DNA of 64,000 nt from Verrucomicrobiia bacterium (GCA_031290985.1 JARLJW010000111.1:116104-180103), one strand, 5' to 3'. Positions 16,869-26,862 are shown, counted from the first letter of the stretch. A program made the numbers and translations. Notes: generated by a model from the sequence alone, not told the origin.

Positions 16869-17722
16869 GCTTTGCCGAGTTTTTTCAGCACGGCGAAAGT
16901 GCGCTCGACCGCCACCATCGGCGCCTGGCTGCTCTCGTGCTCGACGACATACCACTGCGTGCCGCCGGTGGTTTCGCAGATCGCAAACACGGCCGGCCAG
17001 TCAATCTTGTCCTCGCCGATGACGGAATCCGGCGCGCCGCCGTTGGGCTTGATGTGGATGCTGCGGGTGCGGCCGGGGAATTTCTTTAACTCTGTGACCG
17101 GATCCGCGCCGCCGTCGCAACAATTGCTCGTGTCGAGCTGTAAAATCACCCCGGGGCTGGTGTTCTCGCCGAAAACCTCCCACGGTCGCACACCTTCGAC
17201 TTCGTGAAAATCATGGAAGTGCGAATGATAGCCGATGGACAAACCCAAGGGCGTGAGTTCGTCGGCGATATAGTTGAATACTTTCGCCTTTTCGATCCAG
17301 ACCTGCCGCGTGGCCCCGCTCATGTCCGGCACGATGATGAACTTGTTGCCGATGATCTGGTTGAACTCGATCGTCGCCTTCAATTTATCCGGTGGCAACA
17401 CCATTTCGGACGGCGTGTGCGAACCGCAGGCGACGAGGCCATTGTCGTCCAGCATCTTGCGGACCTCCTTCGCCGAACGGCCCCAATAACCGGCGAACTC
17501 CACGCCGCGATAGCCGATCTTGGCGACCTGCGCCAGCGTGCCCGGAAAATCCGCCTTGCACTCGTTGCGCACGGAATAGAGCTGGAGACCGACACCAATT
17601 TTCTTTTGACCGGACATTTTTCCGGTCGCGCAGCCAGCGAGGCCAAGCGAAGCGCCCGCGATCCCGAGCGCGGAAAGCTGGAGGAATTCCCGGCGACCAA
17701 ACTTTTTTGAATGTTTCATCAT
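16865..17722 (-). CDS. Tat-exported sugar phosphate isomerase/epimerase-like protein
   Basis: A 285-residue xylose-isomerase-like TIM barrel with an export signal, MMKHSKKFGRREFLQLSALG, ending in a possible lipobox (LGLAGCA). The barrel shows IGVGLQLYSVRNE, YRGVEFAGYWG, LSIGYHSHFHDFHE, VILQLDTSNC and TRSIHIKPNG, with the His, Glu and Asp metal ligands of the family. It lies between a Gfo/Idh/MocA gene (18 bases upstream) and the DUF5009 gene (four-base overlap). Such pairs often act in sugar oxidation and isomerisation outside the cytoplasm. The real substrate cannot be read from the sequence. Confidence 0.88.
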   Translation of the reverse strand: MMKHSKKFGRREFLQLSALGIAGASLGLAGCATGKMSGQKKIGVGLQLYSVRNECKADFPGTLAQVAKIGYRGVEFAGYWGRSAKEVRKMLDDNGLVACGSHTPSEMVLPPDKLKATIEFNQIIGNKFIIVPDMSGATRQVWIEKAKVFNYIADELTPLGLSIGYHSHFHDFHEVEGVRPWEVFGENTSPGVILQLDTSNCCDGGADPVTELKKFPGRTRSIHIKPNGGAPDSVIGEDKIDWPAVFAICETTGGTQWYVVEHESSQAPMVAVERTFAVLKKLGKA

Positions 17723-17740
17723 AAAGCTAAAATAAAACCC

Positions 17741-19063
17741 TTACGCGCGCCGCATGCCCGGCAGATGCCACGGCTTGCGATATTTCACGCTGACCAGCTT
17801 GTCCGCCTGGTGATCATCCACCACTTTTTCCGCGACGCTGTCCCAGACGATCTTGTGCCCGGTACGATAGGCGATGTTGCCGAGGTGCGCGAGCGAAGAG
17901 ACGCGGTGGCCGACCTCGAGGTTCAACACCGGCTGCTGGCGTGATTTGCAGCAGTCGAGGAAATTGCGCACATGCGCCGCGCGCGGGTCGCCCTGGCTCT
18001 TCTTTTTCTGCGATGGGATGTTCGCCTTTTTCGGCTCCGTCACCAGTTCCCACCCGGCATCGTTGAGGATGATGTTGCCCTCCGTGCCGTGCCATTCGAC
18101 GCCCCAGGAACGGTTGTTCAAGCCGTTGTTCAGGCCGGCGCGATGTTCCCAGATGAGCTGGCAGCTCGGAAATTCATAAACCGTGACCAGCGAATCCGGC
18201 GTTTCAGAATCGTCGTCAAAGATGAATTTTCCGCCGCAGGCCGAAACGGATTTCGGGTTCTCCGGCGGCAGCCCCATCGAAGCCATGTTCAAAAGATGCA
18301 CGCCCCAGTCGGTCATCAAACCACCGGCATAATCCCAGAACCAGCGGAAGTTGAAGTGAAACCGGTTCTGGTTGAACGCGCGTTCCGGCGCGGGGCCGAG
18401 CCACATGTTGTAATCCACGCCCGGCGGCACCGGGCCGTCAGCCACATGGCCGATGGTCGGCAGCCAGTCGAGAAACGCCCACGCGCGCGCGAGGCTGACC
18501 TTGCCCAGCTTGCCGGAGCGGATGATCTCCGCCGCCTCGATGATATGCGGCGCGCTGCGCCACTGCGACCCCATCTGCACCACGCGATTATATTTCCTGG
18601 AAGCCTCGAGCATGGCGCGGCCTTCATCGATCGTCTTGGCCAGCGGCTTCTCGACATAGATGTCCTTGCCCGCCTGCGCCGCCATGACCATCGGCAACGC
18701 GTGCCAGTGGTCCGGCGTGGCGATCAGCACCACGTCAACGTCCTTGCGGTCAAGCACGCGGCGAAAATCCTTCACCGTGTCCGGCTTCTTGCCGCGCTTG
18801 TCATCGCAGATCTCGAGGCCCTTGGCGAGTTGCGCATCATCCACGTCGCAGATGACGGCGCAATCGATCTCGGGATTCCCGAAAAAGCATTTCAGGTCGC
18901 CCTGCCCCATCCCGCCGCAGCCGATGAGGCCGAGGCGGATTTTGTCGTTGGGCCCCGGTTCGCCCGCGCGGGCGGTGCGAATGAACGGGGCCTGAAAGGT
19001 GCCGGCGGCCAGTGCCGCCAGCGCAGTTTGGCCGATAAATTTTCGGCGAGTTAAGTCAGACAT
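17741..19063 (-). CDS. Tat-exported Gfo/Idh/MocA family oxidoreductase
   Basis: NAD(P)-dependent sugar or inositol dehydrogenase-like protein of 440 residues. Twin-arginine signal TRRKFIGQTALAALAAG, then a Rossmann domain (IRLGLIGCGGMGQGDLK, DVVLIATPDHWHALPM, DIYVEKPLAKTIDEG with the catalytic-region Lys) and the C-terminal alpha/beta domain (WFWDYAGGLMTDWGVHLL). This is the large exported subgroup abundant in Verrucomicrobia and Planctomycetes, which keeps its cofactor on export. First gene of the run Gfo-isomerase-DUF5009. Its upstream gap of 89 bases separates it from a pseudopilin gene. Confidence 0.92.
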   Translation of the reverse strand: MSDLTRRKFIGQTALAALAAGTFQAPFIRTARAGEPGPNDKIRLGLIGCGGMGQGDLKCFFGNPEIDCAVICDVDDAQLAKGLEICDDKRGKKPDTVKDFRRVLDRKDVDVVLIATPDHWHALPMVMAAQAGKDIYVEKPLAKTIDEGRAMLEASRKYNRVVQMGSQWRSAPHIIEAAEIIRSGKLGKVSLARAWAFLDWLPTIGHVADGPVPPGVDYNMWLGPAPERAFNQNRFHFNFRWFWDYAGGLMTDWGVHLLNMASMGLPPENPKSVSACGGKFIFDDDSETPDSLVTVYEFPSCQLIWEHRAGLNNGLNNRSWGVEWHGTEGNIILNDAGWELVTEPKKANIPSQKKKSQGDPRAAHVRNFLDCCKSRQQPVLNLEVGHRVSSLAHLGNIAYRTGHKIVWDSVAEKVVDDHQADKLVSVKYRKPWHLPGMRRA

Positions 19064-19152
19064 ATAAATTCTCTCCCGCGCCAGGCACAGGGATGACCCG
19101 GCAACGGGATGCGTCCATTACAGCGTTTATTGGCTGATGACGCGATAAAAAG

Positions 19153-20007
19153 TCATTCAGGAACGCCTCCCGACAACCAGATCAGATCCGGATCAGTGGA
19201 GGACGTAACGGGCCCAAAAACTCCAGGCCCGGGTGTGACCGGTGAATCCTGTTTGTTGTTATCCGTGAGGATGTCGGAGCCCTTCCACTTGTGATATTCA
19301 GCATGGCTGTCGGCAAAGGTAACGTTGCAGCCGTTGTTATGCCGGCTGGCTGGGAGGTTCCAAAAAGAGGGGCTGCTCTGAACGGCTGTCGGTCGCAGTA
19401 TCCCCAACGCATTGTTGTCGATACTGTTGGCCGCCTCATCCAAAAAGACCAGCACCAAAGTCGGGCCGGGGTTTTGAATGCTGGTGGATTTTACAAAACT
19501 ACCAACAATCGGGTTCGTATCCGGGCCCGAACCGGAATAGTCTATCCAATTGATCCCCGTACTCATGGAATAACTGCGGGAACGCAAAGTAGTGGTGCTG
19601 CTGTTGATGACAGACTGGTCGGTGGCACAATGGTATATCTTGGAGTTTGAGTTATACGGATAAAGAACCCCGTTCTGAATGGCGAGGTCATTGGCGTCCT
19701 GCCGGGCGTTGCCAGAATAGCTGTTTAGACCTACACCACCAGATTTCACCCAAGCATTCGGCCCGCATTGGCCATTGCCCTGGGTATGGTTGTTCACCAG
19801 AAAGTCCTGGTCGTCGCTCGAATACATGACCCAAGCAACGGTCAATTGGCGGACATTGTTCAGGCAACCGATGGACTGCGCTCTTTTCTTGGCGCTGGAC
19901 AGCGCGGGCAACAACATCGCCGCCAGGATGGCGATGATGGCGATGACCACAAGCAGTTCGATCAACGTAAAGCCGGCCCGGGATTTTTTTGTTACAGTGG
20001 AAAGCAT
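19153..20007 (-). CDS. Type II secretion pseudopilin-like protein
   Basis: Prepilin-type N-terminal methylation protein. The start is taken at [12 protein letters not shown] (20007), which puts the cleavage site [19 protein letters not shown] at residues 11-12 with a short positive leader; the track start at 20064 adds an improbable leader. The body is the DUF1559-like/H-X9-DG family: [14 protein letters not shown] near the helix end and a C-terminal [20 protein letters not shown], with DS instead of DG. It is probably exposed at the cell surface or in the periplasm. No secretion-machinery gene lies nearby. A direct-repeat operator candidate lies 94 bases upstream of the start. Confidence 0.9.
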   Translation of the reverse strand: MLSTVTKKSRAGFTLIELLVVIAIIAILAAMLLPALSSAKKRAQSIGCLNNVRQLTVAWVMYSSDDQDFLVNNHTQGNGQCGPNAWVKSGGVGLNSYSGNARQDANDLAIQNGVLYPYNSNSKIYHCATDQSVINSSTTTLRSRSYSMSTGINWIDYSGSGPDTNPIVGSFVKSTSIQNPGPTLVLVFLDEAANSIDNNALGILRPTAVQSSPSFWNLPASRHNNGCNVTFADSHAEYHKWKGSDILTDNNKQDSPVTPGPGVFGPVTSSTDPDLIWLSGGVPE

Positions 20008-20100
20008 GGCGGTGCGATGGTGATTGTTTTCAGGTTTGTCCTCGATTGCAAATATTCTTTGCACGATTCTACTTTTGCACCAATTTTTCCGTATTAAAGG

Positions 20101-20133
20101 CCAAAGTTGTAGCTTTTATTGTGGTTTTGTAAC
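20101..20133 (-). promoter_or_regulatory. Direct-repeat operator candidate, site A
   Basis: Contains TTGTAGC and TTGTAAC 20 bases apart (start to start), preceded by CCAAAG. The same layout is found at 26863, 30326 and 39174. It lies 94 bases upstream of the minus-strand pseudopilin and 61 bases upstream of the plus-strand GH20-like gene, so it could serve either or both. A 20-base repeat period is typical of AraC-family sites. Confidence 0.55.
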
Positions 20134-20193
20134 AACGCAGGTTTTGTGCATCAGAAATGTTGCGCGCTGGAAATCCCCCGTTAAGCTGACCGC

Positions 20194-21240
20194 ATGAAGG
20201 AGAAATCTGCCGCCGGAAAAATTTGTTTTTTGCTGCTGCCCGCCCTCCTCCTGGCCGGGTGCCTCGCACCGCAGGGAGTCAAACCGGCGGATCAAAACTG
20301 GCGCGGCGTGCACATCTGGCTGGACCGCGAATCCAGCGCGCGGGAGCTGATCCGGACGATGCCCCGCCTCGCCGCCGCGGGCGCCAACGTCGTGGTCATC
20401 GAGGTGAACTACAGTTTCGAATTCAAACAGCATCCCGAGTTGCGCGATAAACGGTTCATCACCCGCACCACGGCGCACCGCCTCGCCGCCGCCGCACGCC
20501 GGAACGGCATCCGGCTGATCCCGGAGTTCAACTGCCTCGGCCACCAGTCGTTCAGCGGCCGCATCGCCCCCCTGTTCAAGGCGCATCCCGAATTCAGCGA
20601 GACGCCGTTGAGCGCCATGCACGAAACCAATTTCTACTCCCTGAGCTGGTGCCCGCGCGCCCCCGGCCTGGATGAAATCGTTTTCTCGTTGATCGATGAA
20701 CTCGCCGAAGGCTTTGAGGCGGACGCCATCCATGTGGGCATGGACGAGGTTTATTACATCGGCGAGGACCGCTGCCCGCGCTGTCACGGCGCCGATCCGG
20801 CGGAACTGTTCACGGAACAGGTCAAGACGCTCCACGCGCACATCGTCGGGGAGAAAAAATGGCAGATGCTGATGTGGGCTGACCGCCCGATCGGTCCGAA
20901 ATTTCAAGGCTACTGCCGCTTTGACAACGCGCACAATGATTTGAGCGCGTCGTTAAATTCCATCCCGCGCGACATCGTGATGTGCGACTGGCATTACGAA
21001 TGGAAAAAGGCGTATCCCTCCGTGCCCCTGCTTGCCGGTGAAGGATTTCAGGTGTGGCCCTCGGGCTTTTTGCCGTTGAAGGCGGCACGGGCATTCAGTG
21101 ATTATGCCCAGGCGCACCCCACCAACGTCATCGGCTATCTCGCCACGACCTGGACCACCACGAACATCTCGAAGCTGCCGGACTGGCCGCCGATCAAGGA
21201 AATCCTGCCCCGCTGGGAAAATTTTATGCGTACTGACTGA
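20194..21240 (+). CDS. GH20-like glycosidase lipoprotein
   Basis: A 348-residue lipoprotein: signal KICFLLLPALLLAGC with the lipobox Cys, then a GH20-like TIM barrel. The catalytic Asp-Glu pair sits in HVGMDEVYYIG, matching the H-x-G-x-DE motif of beta-N-acetylhexosaminidases; FNCLGHQSF and LMWADRPIG are other barrel strands. The N-terminal domain found in typical GH20 enzymes is absent. A small CPRCHG motif may bind metal. It stands alone on the plus strand between two convergent pseudopilin genes. The activity is probably exo-hexosaminidase-like; the substrate is unproven. Confidence 0.8.
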   Translation: MKEKSAAGKICFLLLPALLLAGCLAPQGVKPADQNWRGVHIWLDRESSARELIRTMPRLAAAGANVVVIEVNYSFEFKQHPELRDKRFITRTTAHRLAAAARRNGIRLIPEFNCLGHQSFSGRIAPLFKAHPEFSETPLSAMHETNFYSLSWCPRAPGLDEIVFSLIDELAEGFEADAIHVGMDEVYYIGEDRCPRCHGADPAELFTEQVKTLHAHIVGEKKWQMLMWADRPIGPKFQGYCRFDNAHNDLSASLNSIPRDIVMCDWHYEWKKAYPSVPLLAGEGFQVWPSGFLPLKAARAFSDYAQAHPTNVIGYLATTWTTTNISKLPDWPPIKEILPRWENFMRTD

Positions 21241-21247
21241 CAAAGCT

Positions 21248-21979
21248 TCAGAGATCGTTCCGGCTGTTCACCGTCTGAACGCGGCCATCAAGGTAAAGAC
21301 GGTTCCAACGTGAATTACCATGCACCGGCTTGGCGGGCAGACCATAACTGGCGGACAGGGCCGCCACGGTTTGATCCAAATCCATGGACATCCATGCGTC
21401 GGACGGGTGTTGAATCACATTCATGCGCGACGGCGCAACTTTTTGCGAGATGGGCGCAGTGCTGGGATCCCATTGTCCAAATGGATATAAGACGACTGAT
21501 GTCTGGGAATTCGTCAGCGCCTGATTAATCGCGTAGCTAAAAACATTTGTGCCAAGCGTGAGATGCTCAAACGAGGCGCAGATGGCGACCTCGCCGGTGC
21601 TGTAAATGCTCGAGTTGACCTTGGGGATGGGAATAGCCAGATAGGGTGCCAGATAGCCAATGAGTTCCGTGGGGCCGGGACTGTTGCCGCCGCCGACCGT
21701 CCGGTCCGTCATGTAAAATCGTTTGCTGATGACTAGGCCGCACGGGCCGGGCAACGTGTCGTTGAATTCACCGATATACATCTGGGTCGCCAGGCCGATT
21801 TGTTTCAGGTTGTTGGTACACTTGATGCGCTGGGCCTTTTCCTTGGCGGCGGCGAGCGCGGGCAGCAGCATCGCCGCGAGGATGGCGATGATCGCGATCA
21901 CCACCAGCAGTTCGATCAATGTGAAGGCCGGAAGATTCCAGCGGTTATTTTTTTGATGGGTGCGGTTCATAAAATTCAT
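21248..21979 (-). CDS. Type II secretion pseudopilin-like protein
   Basis: About 243 residues from the ATG at 21979, whose ATGA overlaps the stop of the upstream TIM-barrel gene; a second Met (21970) is possible. The prepilin site is in [41 protein letters not shown] is the standard continuation. The tail, [16 protein letters not shown], is a variant of the H-X9-DG motif. The four-base overlap says it is made together with the secreted TIM-barrel protein. Convergent with the GH20-like gene, seven bases apart. Confidence 0.9.
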   Translation of the reverse strand: MNFMNRTHQKNNRWNLPAFTLIELLVVIAIIAILAAMLLPALAAAKEKAQRIKCTNNLKQIGLATQMYIGEFNDTLPGPCGLVISKRFYMTDRTVGGGNSPGPTELIGYLAPYLAIPIPKVNSSIYSTGEVAICASFEHLTLGTNVFSYAINQALTNSQTSVVLYPFGQWDPSTAPISQKVAPSRMNVIQHPSDAWMSMDLDQTVAALSASYGLPAKPVHGNSRWNRLYLDGRVQTVNSRNDL

Positions 21980-24078
21980 TGGCGGGCGCGGTAAAAACTG
22001 GCGGAGTTGTTCGTGGCGGAAACATCGGTGAAAATGACCGTGCCGTTGGTACTCAACTGATTGGCGAGCGGCGACCACACCGGCAGGTTCGTCGCCCGTT
22101 CAATCCAAACGCCATAGCCCGGCGTGCTATTCACGGTCAGGTTCACGCGCCCGTCCACCTGTCGTGAGATGGACTGTATCGCCACCGGCGCCAGCGGGCC
22201 GGCGAAGGCAAACCTCACCCCGTCGGCAATCACCACGCTGTTGCTGGCGTTGTTGGCCAGCTGCACAAACCCGTTGGTGCCCGCGTTGAACGGAAGGGCG
22301 GCCGCGAGGCGGAACCACCCGCCGCCGTTCGTCTGCTGGTTCACGAGGATGTTGGTGCTGCCGCCAAAAAAAACAATCGTCCACGGCGCATTGGTCGCCC
22401 GGTTGCCGCCTGACGCATACCAGGCAAAAACATCATACAGTCCTGCGTTCGGGAAATTAGGCCGATACGTCGCCGTGGCGGTGACATTCGGCGCCGTGCC
22501 CGCAAACCGGTAATCCGCCAGGTAGTATCCCGCCGTGGCACTCGAGGTCGTCCAGCTACCGGTGTAACTCACCTCGGAATTCGTGTTGTCGAGCATCACG
22601 TCATCATCGGCATAAACGAGCTTCAATCCGTCTACCACGGCCAGATTGGTCACGTCGGAAAAATTGTCCAGCACCCGGATGAAATTATTCGTGCCCGCGG
22701 AAAAATTGAACCGGCCGACCCATGACCAGCCACCGGCGTTGGTCTGCTGGTTCACCGGCAACGTGTTCGTTCCCGCCGGCGTGCCCACCATGAAAGGCGT
22801 CCCGGCCGAAGCGTTCGTGAGAAACGGGTGCCACTGGAAAACATCGTATTTTCCGGGGATGACCACCGTCGGTTGAAATTGCGCGTACGCCAAACCGCCG
22901 CCCGCCGCCTTGTAACAATAATTTGTCCCGAAACAGTTGGTGTCCGTGCCGGTCGCACCATAATAGGATGGCACGGTTGCGGTCGCGGCAAAGACCCGGA
23001 CGGAATTCCAGCCCCCGACGTAGGTCGCCTGGGAATCATCCAGCACCAGGTTGTTAACGCTGTTGGAATAATTTCCACTGCTCCCAGCCGCGATGTTTCC
23101 CCACTGATTCGTGCCGATGGTGTCCGCCCGCCAAAAATTAATGCCGCGATAACCGCCGGCAGTCTGCGCGTTGGGATCGGCCGCAGAATAATCGATAAAC
23201 TCCCGCACGTCTTCATCCGGGTAGACCGTTCCCGCCGCGCCTTCGCAGATGATGCCGCCGCTCAGGACCTCGCCGTACACGTCCTGCAACGGCGTGATGG
23301 GTTTAATCGCGTTCGTCCAGACCACCGCCAGGCCATTGATATTGGTCGGCGGCAGCGCGGCCAGACTGGCCTGCCAAGTCGCCCAGTTTACGTCCGACCA
23401 ATTAATCGCCGCGCTGGGCGACCCCCTGATCCCCGGACTGGAAAAATGATAGATCTGCGGCATCACCGCATCGCACCAGAAACCAAATTCCTTGTACGGA
23501 AAGGTGCTGTGCAGATAGATGATGGGGAACGGCGCATGGGCGAGGAATTTGCTGGGCCAGTTCGAGCGCACCGCAGAACAGAGCTGCCAGGCCTGCGCCG
23601 GGCCGTTGGTGATCCACGCGTTGCCGCTCTCCCATTCCGCCTCCGCGTCAAATACGAACCCGTCCGCGCCCTGGTTGAATACGTAGTCCGCCACCGCGAT
23701 TTCACCCACGATATTCGACCCGTAGGAACGGTTGTAACCGAAGACCCGGATACCGTTCGTATGCGCGACGTTTACGAGATTGCTCGTGAACTGCGCCGAC
23801 GAGTAACAGTCCCCGAACAGCTTGTCGCTCGTCGCCGCCTTGATCAGGCAGTAACGCAGCCCGGCGGCCTTGTAGTATTGCATCAGGCTGTTCACGTTCG
23901 TCACGGCGGCCACATGGCCGCCCAGCTTGTTGGTCGCGTCCACCATGGAATAAATCCAGACGCCCTTGCCGAGATTGGCCGGATCAATCCCGCCATCGCG
24001 GAGGGGCGCAGCCCAGCAGCACAGGGCGGACAGGAGGCCAAGCACCGCCAGCCAACGCATCATCGACATCCGGTTCAC
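21976..24078 (-). CDS. Secreted TIM-barrel protein with two golvesin-like domains
   Basis: A 700-residue protein with a signal peptide ([17 protein letters not shown]). Residues about 30-350 look like a glycosidase-type TIM barrel ([31 protein letters not shown] with acidic residues at a strand end, [13 protein letters not shown]), but I cannot name the family. Two repeated beta domains follow (about 355-490 and 495-625), each with a VLDD/MLDN start, a YDVF strand, a VNQQTN-GGW segment and a V-DG end: golvesin/xanthan-lyase C-terminal-like modules. The last 65 residues are the window's shared C-terminal module, ending SFYRARQ. It is translationally coupled to the pseudopilin after it. Confidence 0.75.
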   Translation of the reverse strand: MNRMSMMRWLAVLGLLSALCCWAAPLRDGGIDPANLGKGVWIYSMVDATNKLGGHVAAVTNVNSLMQYYKAAGLRYCLIKAATSDKLFGDCYSSAQFTSNLVNVAHTNGIRVFGYNRSYGSNIVGEIAVADYVFNQGADGFVFDAEAEWESGNAWITNGPAQAWQLCSAVRSNWPSKFLAHAPFPIIYLHSTFPYKEFGFWCDAVMPQIYHFSSPGIRGSPSAAINWSDVNWATWQASLAALPPTNINGLAVVWTNAIKPITPLQDVYGEVLSGGIICEGAAGTVYPDEDVREFIDYSAADPNAQTAGGYRGINFWRADTIGTNQWGNIAAGSSGNYSNSVNNLVLDDSQATYVGGWNSVRVFAATATVPSYYGATGTDTNCFGTNYCYKAAGGGLAYAQFQPTVVIPGKYDVFQWHPFLTNASAGTPFMVGTPAGTNTLPVNQQTNAGGWSWVGRFNFSAGTNNFIRVLDNFSDVTNLAVVDGLKLVYADDDVMLDNTNSEVSYTGSWTTSSATAGYYLADYRFAGTAPNVTATATYRPNFPNAGLYDVFAWYASGGNRATNAPWTIVFFGGSTNILVNQQTNGGGWFRLAAALPFNAGTNGFVQLANNASNSVVIADGVRFAFAGPLAPVAIQSISRQVDGRVNLTVNSTPGYGVWIERATNLPVWSPLANQLSTNGTVIFTDVSATNNSASFYRARQ

Positions 24079-24130
24079 TCGTTAATTTTCACTGGCACAT
24101 GAAAACTTCAAAGACCATTTTCCCGGGTTT

Positions 24131-24173
24131 CCAAGGGAAACGCCGCGCCCTTGCGAACGCAGCGTTTCCTTGG
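24131..24173 (-). terminator. Hairpin after the DUF4623 gene
   Basis: CCAAGGGAAACGCCGCG and CGCAGCGTTTCCTTGG pair over about 15 positions around a 10-base loop. It lies in the 115-base gap between the end of the DUF4623 gene and the start of the TIM-barrel gene. There is no long T run, so it could be a structural terminator or an mRNA-stabilising element. Confidence 0.55.
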
Positions 24174-24193
24174 ATAAATCCGGCGCACCAAGT

Positions 24194-26764
24194 TCAACGC
24201 ACCACCCGGAAGAACAAATGGTCGGCCGCTGTACTGGTATACGGGCTCGTAGCCCCGGTATTGTTATACGGACCGTTGACAACAGTCGCCGATTGCAGCG
24301 CACCCGGGCCGGTCCAGCTTACGGTTGCGCCACTGACTTGCGGGCTGACGTACAAGCGCGGGGCGTAGGTCAATGCCAGGAGACCGCTGTTGGAACTCAA
24401 CGAGAAAATGCGGCCTCCAGCAACATCGAACACCACCGAGCCGGTGCCGTTGCCATTGACGTTATTGGCACCAAAGGCTTCACGGTCCACTATCGTATTG
24501 ATGGTGGGGCCGGATGGCGTGGTGATGTCATAGATGGAGAGGTTCATCGGGGTTTCGGTCACGCCAATCAGGCCGATGTAACCATTCGCCACATCCACCC
24601 CCAGCGGTGCGACCGTGGTGGGCATCGCATAGCTGCCGATGACCGCGCCCATGCCGGAATTAAGGTCAAAGGAAACCTGCCGGAGATTGTAGCTGGTGGA
24701 TTTCGCCCAGAAGGTGTTGCCCGCACCGAAGGCACAACCCAATCCAAGCGGGGAAGCCCCGGTGAACGGGTTGGCGGCCCCGATGGATGCGGCCAGATTG
24801 GTGATGGCGATGATGTGGCAGGTAAAGTCAACCCCGCCAGAATCAGTGGTGAAGAGGGCGACGTTCGTGCCGTTACGGAACGTGCAAAGGATTTCCGTGT
24901 TCGCCCCGGCGCCGCGCACGGCCATCGTATCGCCGATGCGACCAAGCGTGCCGGTGCCACCCACGGCCCACAGCGGATTACCGGCATAAGACTGGTAGAC
25001 CGTTGCGGATGGATCGGCCGAGGTCCAGCGATAGATCACAAAGCTGTCCGAGCTATCCGCGTCGGCGCTGGTGATGAGGTTGGCCACATACACGGCACCA
25101 TCATCTGCCACGCCGCACATGTTGAACGCGAGGGCTCCCGGCAGCGTGACGGCCGCGAAGGCGGAAATATCCAGATTCCCGACATCCGCCCCGGTGTTCC
25201 CATCGAGCAGCAGGATGCCGTTCGTCGGCGAACGCGTCACCACCACCACGCGGTTCAGGTTAGTGTCATAGCCCAAGCCGCGTTGGTTGTCACCCGTGGT
25301 CAGGTAATCGCGGCTGCCCGGCGCCAGCGACCAGAGGTTGGAGGCCAGCGACGATCCACCATTCGGCAGCACCGTGATGTTAACCACGCCACTGGTGGCC
25401 TTGCCGTAGAGGTTGGTCACGATGACAAAGTAACTGCCCGCGTTGGCCGCCTGCACATTGGTGACGGTATAGCTGTTCGCGAGCGCTCCCACAATCGGGT
25501 TGGTTGCCACACCGTTGTTGAAATACCACTGGTAGCTCAACGGCGTGGAACCGGACGCCGCACCGCTGAAAACTGCGTTCAAACCAAACCCGGCGACAAA
25601 TGTGGAACCCGAGCCGCTGATGGTGACGGCCGGCGGCGCGGTGGTTAAGAAGCCAAGTTTGAAAAATGACAGGCCGTTGCCAGGAGCACCAAAAACCAGG
25701 TAGCCATCCCGCACATCCACGTTGCCCAATCCGTTGCCGTTCGCGTTATAAGGAGGCGGCAGATTTGAACTCAGGACCGAAGCAAAAGCGGCCAGGGGGG
25801 CATTGGTGTTGATCACAAAGACCCGGGCGATGTTCGGAGATGTTCCGCTGGTGGTGGCCTGCACAGTGGCGAGCATTTGCACGCCGTTGGTGGCGGAGAA
25901 ATATTTCAAACCCTGGCAGACCGACTGGTCAACGGTGTTCGTGGCCGTGACCGTGGCCGTCAAAGTTCCGGGATTATAAACCACGCGACGTGTGTTTTGT
26001 GAACCAGCCTGGCGGACCCAGATGACATTGTTGGTCCCTTCAAAAGCCACGCCAGCACCGCAGAGGTTGACTGAGGCGGAACTGCCTGGAATCAAGATCG
26101 AAAAGTTCGTGAACGTCAGGCAGGATGCATCGGTCGGACGAAAAACCATAAAATTGGTGGTGATGGCCGTGCTCGAACCATTACCGACAACCACGATCTC
26201 AGTATTGAGACCACTGCCGCGGACATCCATGTAATCACCCAAACGCTCCGTGAAAGATGGACTGGTTATATTTACCACCGTTGCCGGGGCGGTCGATACG
26301 TCTGTATCCGACGCCCAACGATAGATTTTAAAAGCTGAAGCGGAGGAACCCGACAAGTTGCAGGCGTAAACCGCCCCATCATCAGCCACCCGGATGCTAT
26401 CCACCGCCAAAGTTCCAGAAGTGATGCCCGAGGCATTCAAGTTCCCCACAAAATTACTGCCGCTGGCAAAGGACAAGGTGGATACGTGAGCGGTTCCGTT
26501 ATTCGTGCCGCCAATGTTGCTGGCATAAAGCACATTGGTGGTCACCGGATTGATGGCAATGCCACGCACCCGGTTATTAGCATCGCTTGGCAGGTCGGCG
26601 TAGGCACCGGCCGCCACAACCCAGATATTCGTGAAAATTGGCGTATAAGTGACTTGTGCCTGAGCCATGGTAGACAGCCCGCAAACCGAGGCGAGGGCCG
26701 CCAATGTTTTTAAATGTGTTCGAAGACAATTCAGCAGGGGCATGGGGTTTGATTTGATTTTCAT
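24194..26764 (-). CDS. Secreted protein with duplicated DUF4623-like domains
   Basis: An exported protein of 856 residues from the ATG at 26764 (MKIKSNPMPLLN, signal ending TMAQA); the track start at 26878 runs through a regulatory site. Two homologous propeller-like halves (about 30-370 and 490-840) share the order NRVRGIA/QRGLGYD, ADDGAVY, IYRW, ERLGDYMDVRGSG/GRIGDTMAVRGAG and LNTEIVVV/ANTEILC. They flank an Ig-like domain (about 385-480, PLSYQWYFNNGV, NAGSYFVIVTN). DUF4623 is the family I recognise; function is not known. The tail ends LFFRVVR, a weak form of the shared C-terminal module. Confidence 0.75.
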   Translation of the reverse strand: MKIKSNPMPLLNCLRTHLKTLAALASVCGLSTMAQAQVTYTPIFTNIWVVAAGAYADLPSDANNRVRGIAINPVTTNVLYASNIGGTNNGTAHVSTLSFASGSNFVGNLNASGITSGTLAVDSIRVADDGAVYACNLSGSSASAFKIYRWASDTDVSTAPATVVNITSPSFTERLGDYMDVRGSGLNTEIVVVGNGSSTAITTNFMVFRPTDASCLTFTNFSILIPGSSASVNLCGAGVAFEGTNNVIWVRQAGSQNTRRVVYNPGTLTATVTATNTVDQSVCQGLKYFSATNGVQMLATVQATTSGTSPNIARVFVINTNAPLAAFASVLSSNLPPPYNANGNGLGNVDVRDGYLVFGAPGNGLSFFKLGFLTTAPPAVTISGSGSTFVAGFGLNAVFSGAASGSTPLSYQWYFNNGVATNPIVGALANSYTVTNVQAANAGSYFVIVTNLYGKATSGVVNITVLPNGGSSLASNLWSLAPGSRDYLTTGDNQRGLGYDTNLNRVVVVTRSPTNGILLLDGNTGADVGNLDISAFAAVTLPGALAFNMCGVADDGAVYVANLITSADADSSDSFVIYRWTSADPSATVYQSYAGNPLWAVGGTGTLGRIGDTMAVRGAGANTEILCTFRNGTNVALFTTDSGGVDFTCHIIAITNLAASIGAANPFTGASPLGLGCAFGAGNTFWAKSTSYNLRQVSFDLNSGMGAVIGSYAMPTTVAPLGVDVANGYIGLIGVTETPMNLSIYDITTPSGPTINTIVDREAFGANNVNGNGTGSVVFDVAGGRIFSLSSNSGLLALTYAPRLYVSPQVSGATVSWTGPGALQSATVVNGPYNNTGATSPYTSTAADHLFFRVVR

Positions 26765-26862
26765 CGGTGACCTTGTTTGGGTTTTTGTCGGCGTCAAAAG
26801 CGTTTGTGCTCTGAATCCACAATCCTGTTCCCGACAATAATCCGGCCCGCGCCAACTCAAAG

